Positions 13,721 through 20,168 of a stretch of DNA of 20,168 bases are shown in pieces. Below the pieces are notes generated by a model. The model was not told the origin of the DNA and did no database searches. It was given only the letters and a program-made list of their open reading frames with translations. The first letter of the stretch is position 1. Each line of letters opens with the position of its first letter. The translations under genes and the position numbers were made by a program. Source of the stretch: a virus. The stretch is taken from positions 1 through 20,168 of the IMG/VR virus record IMGVR_UViG_3300028027_000299, one strand, 5' to 3'.

Positions 13721-15160
13721 CTATGCAGGTGTTACCAGCACTTGCGCTAAATCGGTGTTGATTGAGGTGTTTAGCAAAATGTACTCCGTAGATGCTGTCG
13801 GGAGATATTCAATTTTAAATTTTAGAATACCATTTGCGACATCTGCGGGCTGATTGTACGGGGTTGGTGGGAAGGTAGCGGAATAGCCAACAACCGCGCC
13901 TTGCTGCTGTAGTCCATTAAAATAATTATTGATAGTCGCTAAGATGTTATCAATTTGGGCAGCGTTATTAGATTCGCCAACGAATTGTACCAAACTAAAA
14001 GTCAAACTATCAGAAATTACGTTGATGCTGGTGCGGATACTGTATTGGGTTTCAACGGTCGTATCGCTTGGATAAGCTGCGGAGCGTGCGCCCCAAATCT
14101 TATACCCGCCACCGTTTGCCCCAATTACAACTACTACACCTTCGGCATTTAGCGAATTGGCTTCGTTGTTTTGAAAGCGAGGGTCAAAGGTCAAAACGTT
14201 TTCCAACCCTAATACCCCTTTGAGCGCATAATTATCCCCGCTAAACCAGAACCCACGCTGCAAACTCCGAACCGCAAAAGCCCCCGCAATATGCGGACTT
14301 GGTGGCATCTTTTCGGTCTCCCCGATATACGGTAGTGTGCCGACTATCCACGGATACAAAAGAACTGCGTGCTTGCTTGCGGTATTGAAATTTTCTACGG
14401 CTGCACCAGGGTTACCACGTCCCGCAATAACCTCCGCCACCGTTGCATCTTTTGGCGAAGCAATTAAAGCAAGTGCATTGTACTTTTCTGCCTTACTAAC
14501 CATTTCCGCAGCTACCGCAGCACGTGTTTCAAAGAACGGGCTAATAATGTAACGTGGGATTTTTTTAGTTTGTTCGTACGTAATTTGCAAGACTTGCAAG
14601 CCCGTATAAACGTTTGATGCTACAGTCCCGATTACGTCCGCATCGCTTACATCGTCCAAATCGTCGGTTACGGATGTGTATTTGGCGCGCAAATCTGTAC
14701 CGTCTGGGTAAGTCGTACGGTCTAAAATGCGCACCACTTGCGTATTTACATCGTATTCGTAGTCTGTACCAGCCACAAGCACAACGGGCGTACTAGCCGT
14801 AGTTTCTACTTCCAAACTATTATCCTGCGTGTACAAATTTGCCAAACGGAAACGACCACCGCGAACAGTTTGCACGTCGTTCGTAACATTCATTGTATGG
14901 TCGCCAGGGCTGAATATATTTGCACAAACAACCGTACAAGAACCTTGCTGAAAAATTTGGTTCAATGCCAACCGCATATAATTTAATGGGTGGTCGACTC
15001 CAAATATAGACGCTTGCGATGCGTCTTGTATAACGATTGGCGTAGCGGTGTCCCCTTGCGGAGCAACACTCACCAAAAAGATAGTCCCTATATCCGAAGT
15101 GGGAATGGTGCGCAAACCGCTACCTACTTCCGCCACTTCTACCCCATGCTGATACGGCAT
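13721..15160 (-). CDS. FI: Contractile tail sheath protein (P2 FI-like)
   Basis: This 479-aa protein polymerises around the tube and contracts on infection. It begins YQHGVEVAEVGSGLRTIPT and VAPQGDTATPIVI, the opening of P2/Mu-type sheath proteins, then FGVDHPLNYMRLALNQIFQQ, ALIASPKDATVAEV, and HAVLLYPWIVG. The C-terminal subtilisin-like/linker half includes ENVLTFDPRFQNNEANSLN, YSIRTSINVISDSLTFSLVQ (the family's R-(T/R)-x-x-x-I-x-x-S pattern) and NYFNGLQQQGAVVGYSATFP. A somewhat larger middle part than P2 FI (396 aa) is seen. It is followed at 25 bases by the tube gene, the standard order. Confidence 0.94.
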   Translation of the reverse strand: MPYQHGVEVAEVGSGLRTIPTSDIGTIFLVSVAPQGDTATPIVIQDASQASIFGVDHPLNYMRLALNQIFQQGSCTVVCANIFSPGDHTMNVTNDVQTVRGGRFRLANLYTQDNSLEVETTASTPVVLVAGTDYEYDVNTQVVRILDRTTYPDGTDLRAKYTSVTDDLDDVSDADVIGTVASNVYTGLQVLQITYEQTKKIPRYIISPFFETRAAVAAEMVSKAEKYNALALIASPKDATVAEVIAGRGNPGAAVENFNTASKHAVLLYPWIVGTLPYIGETEKMPPSPHIAGAFAVRSLQRGFWFSGDNYALKGVLGLENVLTFDPRFQNNEANSLNAEGVVVVIGANGGGYKIWGARSAAYPSDTTVETQYSIRTSINVISDSLTFSLVQFVGESNNAAQIDNILATINNYFNGLQQQGAVVGYSATFPPTPYNQPADVANGILKFKIEYLPTASTEYILLNTSINTDLAQVLVTPA

Positions 15161-15189
15161 AACTATGGTTTTTTGAAATGAAAAATATT

Positions 15190-15678
15190 TTAAGGTCTTA
15201 CGGCTGTAATATTTGGGATAATCTGGGTAATGTTTGGCGAATTGTCGGGAACAAAATACTGAATACCATAACCAACTGCTGAAAACTCCATTTGAAAAAC
15301 AAAATCGCCTTTAGCATCGCCCATACGGAACAGTTCGGTTTTTACAACTTGCATTTTTTCCACATTGGTATATGGTTTAAAGCCGATAAGTAGCTGTTTC
15401 ACTTTATCCGCAATATTATATACCCCGTTGGTGTCGCGCAAATTGCGATGTTTCACCTCTACCATTATGGATATTTTTTCCTTTTGGATAACATTTTCTG
15501 CGTTGTATGTTGGCTCAAAGGTCGTACTCAATAGTCCTACTTCTACGCGAGGCAGCAAAACAAGCGCTTTATTATCCAATTCGGCTTCCTGCAAAAATCC
15601 AACTTCGCAAATTGCGGTCGGTGTGTTTAGCTGTTCAATGCGGGCTTTTACTGCGCCCTCAAAGGTGTTATAGCTCAT
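15190..15678 (-). CDS. Tail terminator candidate (Mu Gp37-like)
   Basis: This 162-aa protein lies between head-tail joining and sheath genes, where Mu-like phages have a Gp37-family protein (DUF1834) thought to terminate the tail. It begins TFEGAVKARIEQLNTPTAIC, followed by a strand-rich part: ALVLLPRVEVGLLSTTF, KISIMVEVKHRNLRDTNGVY and a helix NIADKVKQLLIGFKP, then FVFQMEFSAVGYG. The overall plan of an N-terminal helix, beta sheet with one inserted helix, fits tail terminators. Translation is coupled to the upstream gene by an ATGA overlap. The function is inferred from position and fold pattern. Confidence 0.75.
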   Translation of the reverse strand: MSYNTFEGAVKARIEQLNTPTAICEVGFLQEAELDNKALVLLPRVEVGLLSTTFEPTYNAENVIQKEKISIMVEVKHRNLRDTNGVYNIADKVKQLLIGFKPYTNVEKMQVVKTELFRMGDAKGDFVFQMEFSAVGYGIQYFVPDNSPNITQIIPNITAVRP

Positions 15679-16037
15679 TCTTTGATTAGTTCAACTTCGT
15701 AATATCCACCATCGTACAAAGCGTTGATGGTATGACAACGATAGTTTTGTCCCTCAATAATAACCCGCTCCAAATTCGCGCCCCCAGATGTTCGCCCAGC
15801 AGCTAAAACCAATTCGTACAAACCAATAAAATCCCCCTGCTTATACTCCATACGGTAAATGATTGGCTTATAAACCAAATTGCCAAACTCTTTGACCTGC
15901 TCATTCGGGTTCTTAAAGTGTACCCGTGCGGTTTGCTTTGCGCCTCCCGCTAATGGTGTCCATTCAGCATTATATCCAAACGTGTCCGTTGTAATATCAA
16001 AAAGCTGTTTTTTAAGGTCGTCAAATGGATTCGGCAT
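15675..16037 (-). CDS. Head-tail joining protein (lambda FII-like)
   Basis: This 120-aa protein resembles lambda FII-type connector proteins, which plug the head and accept the tail. It shows an N-terminal helix (FDDLKKQLFDITTDTF), then WTPLAGGAKQTARVHFKNP, where such proteins have a P-x-x-G-G and an R-V-x-F-x-P strand. Later strands include YRMEYKQGDFIGLYELVL and VIIEGQNYRCHTINALYDGG, with the D-G-G that ends this fold. It lies between the decoration gene (49-base gap) and the Gp37-like gene (ATGA overlap), matching head-to-tail gene order. Exact family assignment would need profile comparison. Confidence 0.75.
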   Translation of the reverse strand: MPNPFDDLKKQLFDITTDTFGYNAEWTPLAGGAKQTARVHFKNPNEQVKEFGNLVYKPIIYRMEYKQGDFIGLYELVLAAGRTSGGANLERVIIEGQNYRCHTINALYDGGYYEVELIKE

Positions 16038-16086
16038 TTTTCGTATGAATTATAAGCAAGGGAATGTTTAATTTAAGTTGTTACGC

Positions 16087-16446
16087 CTACACGCGCGCCC
16101 CGATTGGAATCAACACAACCTTTACTTCGGTGTCAGCTTGTGCAGCTAATTCTACCGCACACCCGATATAACGGTTTGGGCTTGTGTTTACGATAGTCGC
16201 TTTGTTGGCGGTCGTATCGTAAAAAACTTGCGCACCTACCGCAAAAGTTTCGCCCGTAGTAGTGAGCTTCGGAACGGAGAAAACACCTTCGCGAGCGACT
16301 GCAATTTTTTCGCCCTCTGTTCCGCCAGACAAAGCCACGCCAACAAGTCCAACACCCATTCCGATAACTTGCCCTGCGACGATTGTCGTGCTAGAAGGGA
16401 TAACATAATCAATCGTATCCCCACATTGAATATAGTTTTGAGCCAC
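16087..16446 (-). CDS. Head decoration protein candidate (DUF2190)
   Basis: This 119-aa protein fits DUF2190 (PF09956), found next to capsid genes in many phages and thought to decorate the head. It begins AQNYIQCGDTIDYVIPSS, the hallmark opening, then AGQVIGMGVGLVGVALSGG, EKIAVAREGVFSVPK, and a C-terminal ANKATIVNTSPNRYIGCAVE and VKVVLIPIGARV. The pattern is nearly all beta strands. It lies just downstream of the capsid fusion gene, separated by 84 bases that hold a 9-bp hairpin. I infer a head-stabilising role from the family and context. Confidence 0.87.
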   Translation of the reverse strand: MAQNYIQCGDTIDYVIPSSTTIVAGQVIGMGVGLVGVALSGGTEGEKIAVAREGVFSVPKLTTTGETFAVGAQVFYDTTANKATIVNTSPNRYIGCAVELAAQADTEVKVVLIPIGARV

Positions 16447-16464
16447 TTTTTTAAGATATTTGTA

Positions 16465-16488
16465 AAGGGAGACCGTTTTGTCTCCCTT
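16465..16488 (-). terminator. Hairpin between capsid and decoration genes
   Basis: Arms AAGGGAGAC and GTCTCCCTT form a perfect 9-bp stem around AAAACG, in the 84-base gap after the capsid stop. On the transcribed strand only a weak T stretch follows (TTTACAAATA), so partial termination or mRNA 3'-end protection is more likely than full termination. On the opposite strand a U-rich stretch follows (GTTTGTTTTTG). Confidence 0.5.
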
Positions 16489-16530
16489 GTTTGTTTTTGT
16501 GAGTGTTTAGTTTCAAAAAGCCTATTGGAG

Positions 16531-18519
16531 CTACTCGCCTTGATTAAGTACCGCGCCAACCCAATCAACCGCAGCCACACCGAAGTCGAGTCGTCCTTTC
16601 ATTCTTACCCCGTCCACGTCAAAGCCTTGTTCCATTTCAAAGAATGGGCTTTCCTGTCCGTTTAAAAATGCAACTTCTATCGTTGGATACATCGCTGGGT
16701 CTGCAAAAGCGTAGTATGCTTTTGGTTTGGCTTGCGTGAGGTAAGGCGAACCAATAACATCGCGGAAAACACCGTTGATAATGTTCGGCACTTGGAATTT
16801 GCCAGACGTGTCGGTGTTGTATTGCGATTGATTGATAACGTTTAGCTGGTTTTTGATTGCAACGGGAGCCAATGCAATCGTTGGATTTACAACGATATAG
16901 TTTTTCCCATTTACATCCTTTTGGAATGCAAAAAGGTCTATCATTTTTTGTACTTCAGCAAACGAAGGCGCAGCACCCGAACCCGTAGCGATAAGGTTAC
17001 CATGCGCAGCACTAAATAACGCGTTACCGTCTGCCATTGTTGGACCTACGCCACTATTCAGTCCCAATAAAGTATAAACCGCCTGTTCAATCGTGAGCGC
17101 AGCAGAACGCGACAACCGCAAACCCTGATTGGTGAAAAACTGTAAGTCGTCGTTGATAATCGCTTGGCGGGATAGGGTAATAATACCCCCAACGGTTTTC
17201 ACGCGGATAGACTCCATTTTACCATCGCCCTGTTTGATGTTTTTGTACTCCCCAGCTTCGGTAATTTCTTCTAAAATGGGTAGTTCGCCACCGCGTACGC
17301 GATAGTTCGGGCGGAAATCGTTGGTGCTGCCCGTGCTACAAAAACGCTTCCAAGTGCTTTCGGTCGTTTGATAATTCGCCAAAAGGGTTTTGTTCATCAA
17401 ATCATTGATGATAATGGGGAAGTCGCTTTGTGTGCTAGTAATAGCACGTTTCGCGAGCTCCATTTTATCCATTCCGCGAGTTTTTACGCCCGTGCGCTCT
17501 ACGCAATCCGCAGCAATTTCCAACAAAGTCATATTGCGGAAATCCTGCCCCAAACGCTTTTCTTCTTCGGAAAGACTTTTTGCCACAACCCCACCGATAC
17601 GTGCGGAAACGCCCGCTACAGCCGAACGGATATTCCCTTCCCGCTCACGGTCTGCGCCAACTTCGGGCGCTGCTGCTGTGGGGGCAGGTGCTGGGTTGGT
17701 CGCTTTGAATTTATCCAAAACAATCGCACGAACATCCCCGATTGGTGTTCCTGCTTCAATATGTCTTTTCGCAAAATCGGGTTCCAAATTGTAACGAGTT
17801 TGCAAGTCCATTACTTCGTGAGCATAAGACGCAGTTTCTTTACGAATTTGGGCGAGTTGTTCAGCCGACGGTTGTGTGTTATCTGCTGGTGGTGTTCCCT
17901 CTGTAGGCATGATTTTGAATTTAGTTTGAATGTAATTTTGTTGCTCGCTACGAATTTGCGCCTGCGGGTCTGCTGGGACTGCCACCAGGCTAATTTCCGA
18001 AACCTCCCACTTCGTAGCTAAAAAAGTTTTGGTTTCTTTCGGTGCGGTTTGCCCGACTGCTATTTTGGCGGGTTTTGGGCTGATGTCCGTGTATTCTGAT
18101 ACCCGATACCCAACGCTGATATTGCTGTATGTCCCGTTGATAATGTTATCAACCGTTCCTTTGTGTTCTTCGGCAGTAGATAATTGGATTTTTGCACGGC
18201 ATTCCTGCCCAACAATTTCCCAACTAATAACCTTCCCGATTTGTATGCTTCCCACGCTGCCGTATGCGTTGTGGTTATCCAAAAAAGGAACTGCCCCAGC
18301 ATCTAAACGGGTAGAATCTATCGCTTCTTTTTTGATAGAAAGAACTTCGTTAAAAGTTTCCCCGTCGTTGATACGCCAACTCCAGCGAGGAACGGGCGTT
18401 GGTGTGGCGAAAATACATTCTATCGTATTTGCGTTTTTGTCGTAAGTGGCTGCCCTGGTCTGCTGCCCACTATAAACCGTACCCGTTGGTTCGGTTATTT
18501 CTTTAGGCTTTGTGCTCAT
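16531..18519 (-). CDS. Prohead protease-major capsid fusion protein
   Basis: This 662-aa protein joins a maturation protease, a scaffold-like middle and the major capsid protein. Residues ~1-190 resemble prohead serine proteases: FLDNHNAYGSVG with likely catalytic His83, NISVGYRVSEY with likely nucleophile Ser135, and EISLVAVPADPQAQIR. Residues ~205-330 are Ala-, Glu- and Pro-rich (scaffold-like). From about 330 comes a capsid domain: NMTLLEIAADCVERTGV, TLLANYQTTESTWKRFCSTG, GNALFSAAHGNLIATGSG, and a C-terminal GRLDFGVAAVDWVGAVLNQ. Protease/capsid fusions of this design are known from phages. A plausible internal start is M204 (ATG at 17910). It lies 48 bases after the portal stop. Confidence 0.92.
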   Translation of the reverse strand: MSTKPKEITEPTGTVYSGQQTRAATYDKNANTIECIFATPTPVPRWSWRINDGETFNEVLSIKKEAIDSTRLDAGAVPFLDNHNAYGSVGSIQIGKVISWEIVGQECRAKIQLSTAEEHKGTVDNIINGTYSNISVGYRVSEYTDISPKPAKIAVGQTAPKETKTFLATKWEVSEISLVAVPADPQAQIRSEQQNYIQTKFKIMPTEGTPPADNTQPSAEQLAQIRKETASYAHEVMDLQTRYNLEPDFAKRHIEAGTPIGDVRAIVLDKFKATNPAPAPTAAAPEVGADREREGNIRSAVAGVSARIGGVVAKSLSEEEKRLGQDFRNMTLLEIAADCVERTGVKTRGMDKMELAKRAITSTQSDFPIIINDLMNKTLLANYQTTESTWKRFCSTGSTNDFRPNYRVRGGELPILEEITEAGEYKNIKQGDGKMESIRVKTVGGIITLSRQAIINDDLQFFTNQGLRLSRSAALTIEQAVYTLLGLNSGVGPTMADGNALFSAAHGNLIATGSGAAPSFAEVQKMIDLFAFQKDVNGKNYIVVNPTIALAPVAIKNQLNVINQSQYNTDTSGKFQVPNIINGVFRDVIGSPYLTQAKPKAYYAFADPAMYPTIEVAFLNGQESPFFEMEQGFDVDGVRMKGRLDFGVAAVDWVGAVLNQGE
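17908..17910 (-). promoter_or_regulatory. Candidate internal start codon for scaffold-capsid product
   Basis: ATG 17910-17908 (Met204, MPTEGTPPADN) is in frame within the protease-capsid gene, right after the protease domain. The bases before it on the coding strand, ACTAAATTCAAAATC, are A-rich like Bacteroidota translation starts. It would give a 459-aa product without protease. Confidence 0.45.
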
Positions 18520-18567
18520 ATCGTTAATTTATGCGCAATTATACAAATAATTTTTCAAACTACAAAA

Positions 18568-20076
18568 CTATTCCCCCGAAGATGTAGAATTATCTACCAT
18601 TGGCGCAGCTTTTTGTAAAACATACCGCGCATCTGTATCAACTCTCACCCCAAGTTTATCCCGCATTTTGTCCGCTTCGGCAAATTCTTGCATCGTATCG
18701 TCGTAATCAAATCCCATTTCTCGCGCAATTTCTTGCGGGGATTTTATCCCACCGCTAAGCATCGCCCGCGCTGCGTTTACTTCCTTAAGTGGGTCTATCA
18801 TATCGCGTTTAGGGGTTGTCCATTCTACACGAACTTCCACTAACCTTTCCGTGTCGGGCAGTTTCAGCGCCTCCACCTCCGCCCACCAATTATAAATCTT
18901 TTGCATCGCTACGCCCAGAACGTCCCTTTGTAATTTGGCGGTGTTTTTGTCTTGCTCTATTGCGCTAAGTTTCCCACTAGAAAAATTCACTTGTGAATAG
19001 TCGCTGGTCAAAGCTTCGTATGTAATCCCGTATGCGCCTGCAATTCCTCGCAAAACTTGTCGGGAATATTCCGAAAAGCCTTCGGTCGGCGGTGGAACTG
19101 CAAACTTTATATCTTCGCCTGGTGCAAGATATTGAATCATACCTGGTTCTACCCGCTCCAAATCCGACGACTGCGGTTCGGGGTTTCTACCGCCCGAAAG
19201 CAAGCCCGTACCCGAAGAATTATGCACAAACAAACTAAAACAAGCTGCAATTTTTTGGCGCATCAACTGCGCATCTTCGTATTCGCCCATATCGCGCACG
19301 CGCATAAAAGCACTTGTACCACTTGGAACGCCTCGCTGCTGCCCTACGCGCAATTTCTCAAATACATGAATCAGTTTGTCGGACGTGTAAAGGGTGCTGC
19401 TAAACGTGCCGTTTTCGGGGTGCTTATCGTAAATCCAAACCCCCAACCGTTTGCCCGTTGGGCTTAGTCGGATTCCGTAAAAGTCGTAATCCTTTGTGGG
19501 ATTATCAACCTGCGTTTCGTGTTTGGTCGTATCTATAAAATCGCCTTCTAAAAGCCGAAGTTGCATCTTAAACCCTTTTTGCTTTGACCCCAAAACGTAT
19601 TTTAAAATCAAACATTCCCCACCCTCCGCGACTGTTCGCATAATTAGATTTTGTAACCCGTAAAGGTTCAAATTATCGTCGTAGTCGCATTCTATAGAGT
19701 TTGCCCAATCCTGCCAACGCATTTTCAAAGCCTTTGCGCGTGCTCGCTCGCTTTCATTGTCTTTTAGGGCTACAAACGATGCGCGCATCCCAGACCCCGC
19801 CACGTTATTAGCAAGTGTGTTGATTGCTTTCGCTACCCAGCAGTTGTTCCGCACCAGCTCGCGCGCACGGTCGCGTAGCCGTTGCAATGCCTGCGCATTT
19901 TCGGTAGTCGCTGATGTGCGAGGTGCAAACCAATTCTTAGTCCTACGCGAAAAACTCGCAGCATCGTACGCCCGTTCGCCCTGCTTGTCGATTAGGTGTA
20001 AGGTCTGCCGTGCAAGCACCCTTTGAACAGCAGACGCAGGGCTGAAAAAACCAATAACTTTATCTATCAAATTCAT
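18568..20076 (-). CDS. Portal protein, lambda GpB family
   Basis: This protein forms the dodecameric ring through which DNA enters and leaves the head. I chose ATG 20076 (MNLIDKVIGFFSPASAV), giving 502 aa; a GTG at 20142 would add 22 residues. Lambda-portal features follow: RAYDAASFSRRTKNW, RDRARELVRNNCWVAKAINT, NNVAGSGMRASF, TVAEGGECLILKYV, LLEGDFIDT, and the C-terminal core MIQYLAPGEDIKFAVPPP, RGIAGAYGITYEALTSDYSQ, and VNFSSGKLSAIEQDK. The length is close to lambda GpB (533 aa). It lies 48 bases before the capsid fusion gene. The terminase expected upstream is outside the window. Confidence 0.93.
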   Translation of the reverse strand: MNLIDKVIGFFSPASAVQRVLARQTLHLIDKQGERAYDAASFSRRTKNWFAPRTSATTENAQALQRLRDRARELVRNNCWVAKAINTLANNVAGSGMRASFVALKDNESERARAKALKMRWQDWANSIECDYDDNLNLYGLQNLIMRTVAEGGECLILKYVLGSKQKGFKMQLRLLEGDFIDTTKHETQVDNPTKDYDFYGIRLSPTGKRLGVWIYDKHPENGTFSSTLYTSDKLIHVFEKLRVGQQRGVPSGTSAFMRVRDMGEYEDAQLMRQKIAACFSLFVHNSSGTGLLSGGRNPEPQSSDLERVEPGMIQYLAPGEDIKFAVPPPTEGFSEYSRQVLRGIAGAYGITYEALTSDYSQVNFSSGKLSAIEQDKNTAKLQRDVLGVAMQKIYNWWAEVEALKLPDTERLVEVRVEWTTPKRDMIDPLKEVNAARAMLSGGIKSPQEIAREMGFDYDDTMQEFAEADKMRDKLGVRVDTDARYVLQKAAPMVDNSTSSGE

Positions 20077-20168
20077 ATTAGCGTCGGTTGTTGGGATAAT
20101 GCCCACTGTTAAAATCTCCGAATGTTTGGCGCGGGGCAGCACCGTTTTGCGCGTAGGACTAAGAATTG
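20077..20168 (-). other. Window edge upstream of portal; no complete gene
   Basis: Two minus-strand frames are open at the edge. One ends at TAA 20111-20109 after 19 codons and could be the end of an upstream gene such as terminase or a connector. The other runs into the portal frame. The 92 bases are too short to decide. Confidence 0.4.

Noticed and set aside
17368-18021. 217-codon plus-strand frame opposite the protease-capsid gene
   Set aside because: Cys/Phe/Arg-rich antisense shadow of a confident gene.
20077-20142. GTG start adding 22 residues to the portal
   Set aside because: The ATG at 20076 aligns better with the usual start of lambda-family portals (short lead-in before the RAYDAA motif); the GTG option is kept as an alternative only.
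1-20168. tRNA genes, CRISPR arrays, insertion sequences, integrase or attachment sites
   Set aside because: No cloverleaf-like sequences, regularly spaced repeats, transposase or recombinase motifs were seen.

Overview
The window is part of a tailed-phage genome or prophage. Every credible gene is on the minus strand, so transcription runs from coordinate 20168 down to 1. A Bacteroidota host is likely. Starts have A/T-rich leaders without clear Shine-Dalgarno sequences, one promoter matches the Bacteroidota pattern (TTG, 19 bases, TATATTTG), and the tail proteins resemble those of Bacteroidota phages. GC content looks to be in the low-to-mid 40s by eye.

Head region (about 20076 to 15190): a lambda-family portal, one long protein joining a prohead protease to the major capsid protein, a DUF2190-type decoration protein, a lambda FII-like head-tail joining protein and a Gp37-like tail-terminator candidate. 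Tail region (15160 to 2907): contractile sheath, tube, a tail-assembly chaperone pair apparently joined by programmed -1 frameshifting, tape measure, then a P2-type baseplate series (GpU, GpX/LysM, GpD, GpV, GpW, GpJ, a 71-aa unknown, GpI with a large C-terminal extension). It ends with a 151-aa fibre-associated protein and a collar-domain tail fibre. Genes are tightly packed, with many TAATG or ATGA junctions. This makes the phage a myovirus, mosaic between lambda/Mu-like head and P2/Mu-like tail genes. A strong terminator with a C(UUCG)G loop closes the operon at about 2850.

Beyond it (2751 to 1) is a small accessory region: a 113-aa protein resembling WYL_2/DUF2693 proteins, with its own terminator; then, from a recognisable promoter, an unrecognised 390-aa protein ending in a QLNLF sliding-clamp-like motif, a compact C5-cytosine DNA methyltransferase overlapping it by 7 nt, and a further unknown gene cut by the window edge.

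The least expected observations are: (i) near-complete loss of GATC (one copy found) and apparent absence of GGCC over 20 kb, suggesting restriction-driven avoidance; (ii) a G GGA AAC slippery heptamer directly before the stop codon of the chaperone gene; (iii) an in-frame internal start in the protease-capsid gene that could give a separate scaffold/capsid product; (iv) an 8-G tract in the methyltransferase; (v) an intercistronic terminator between tube and chaperone that could set the ratio of structural to assembly proteins. No integrase, lysis gene, terminase, tRNA or CRISPR array was seen.
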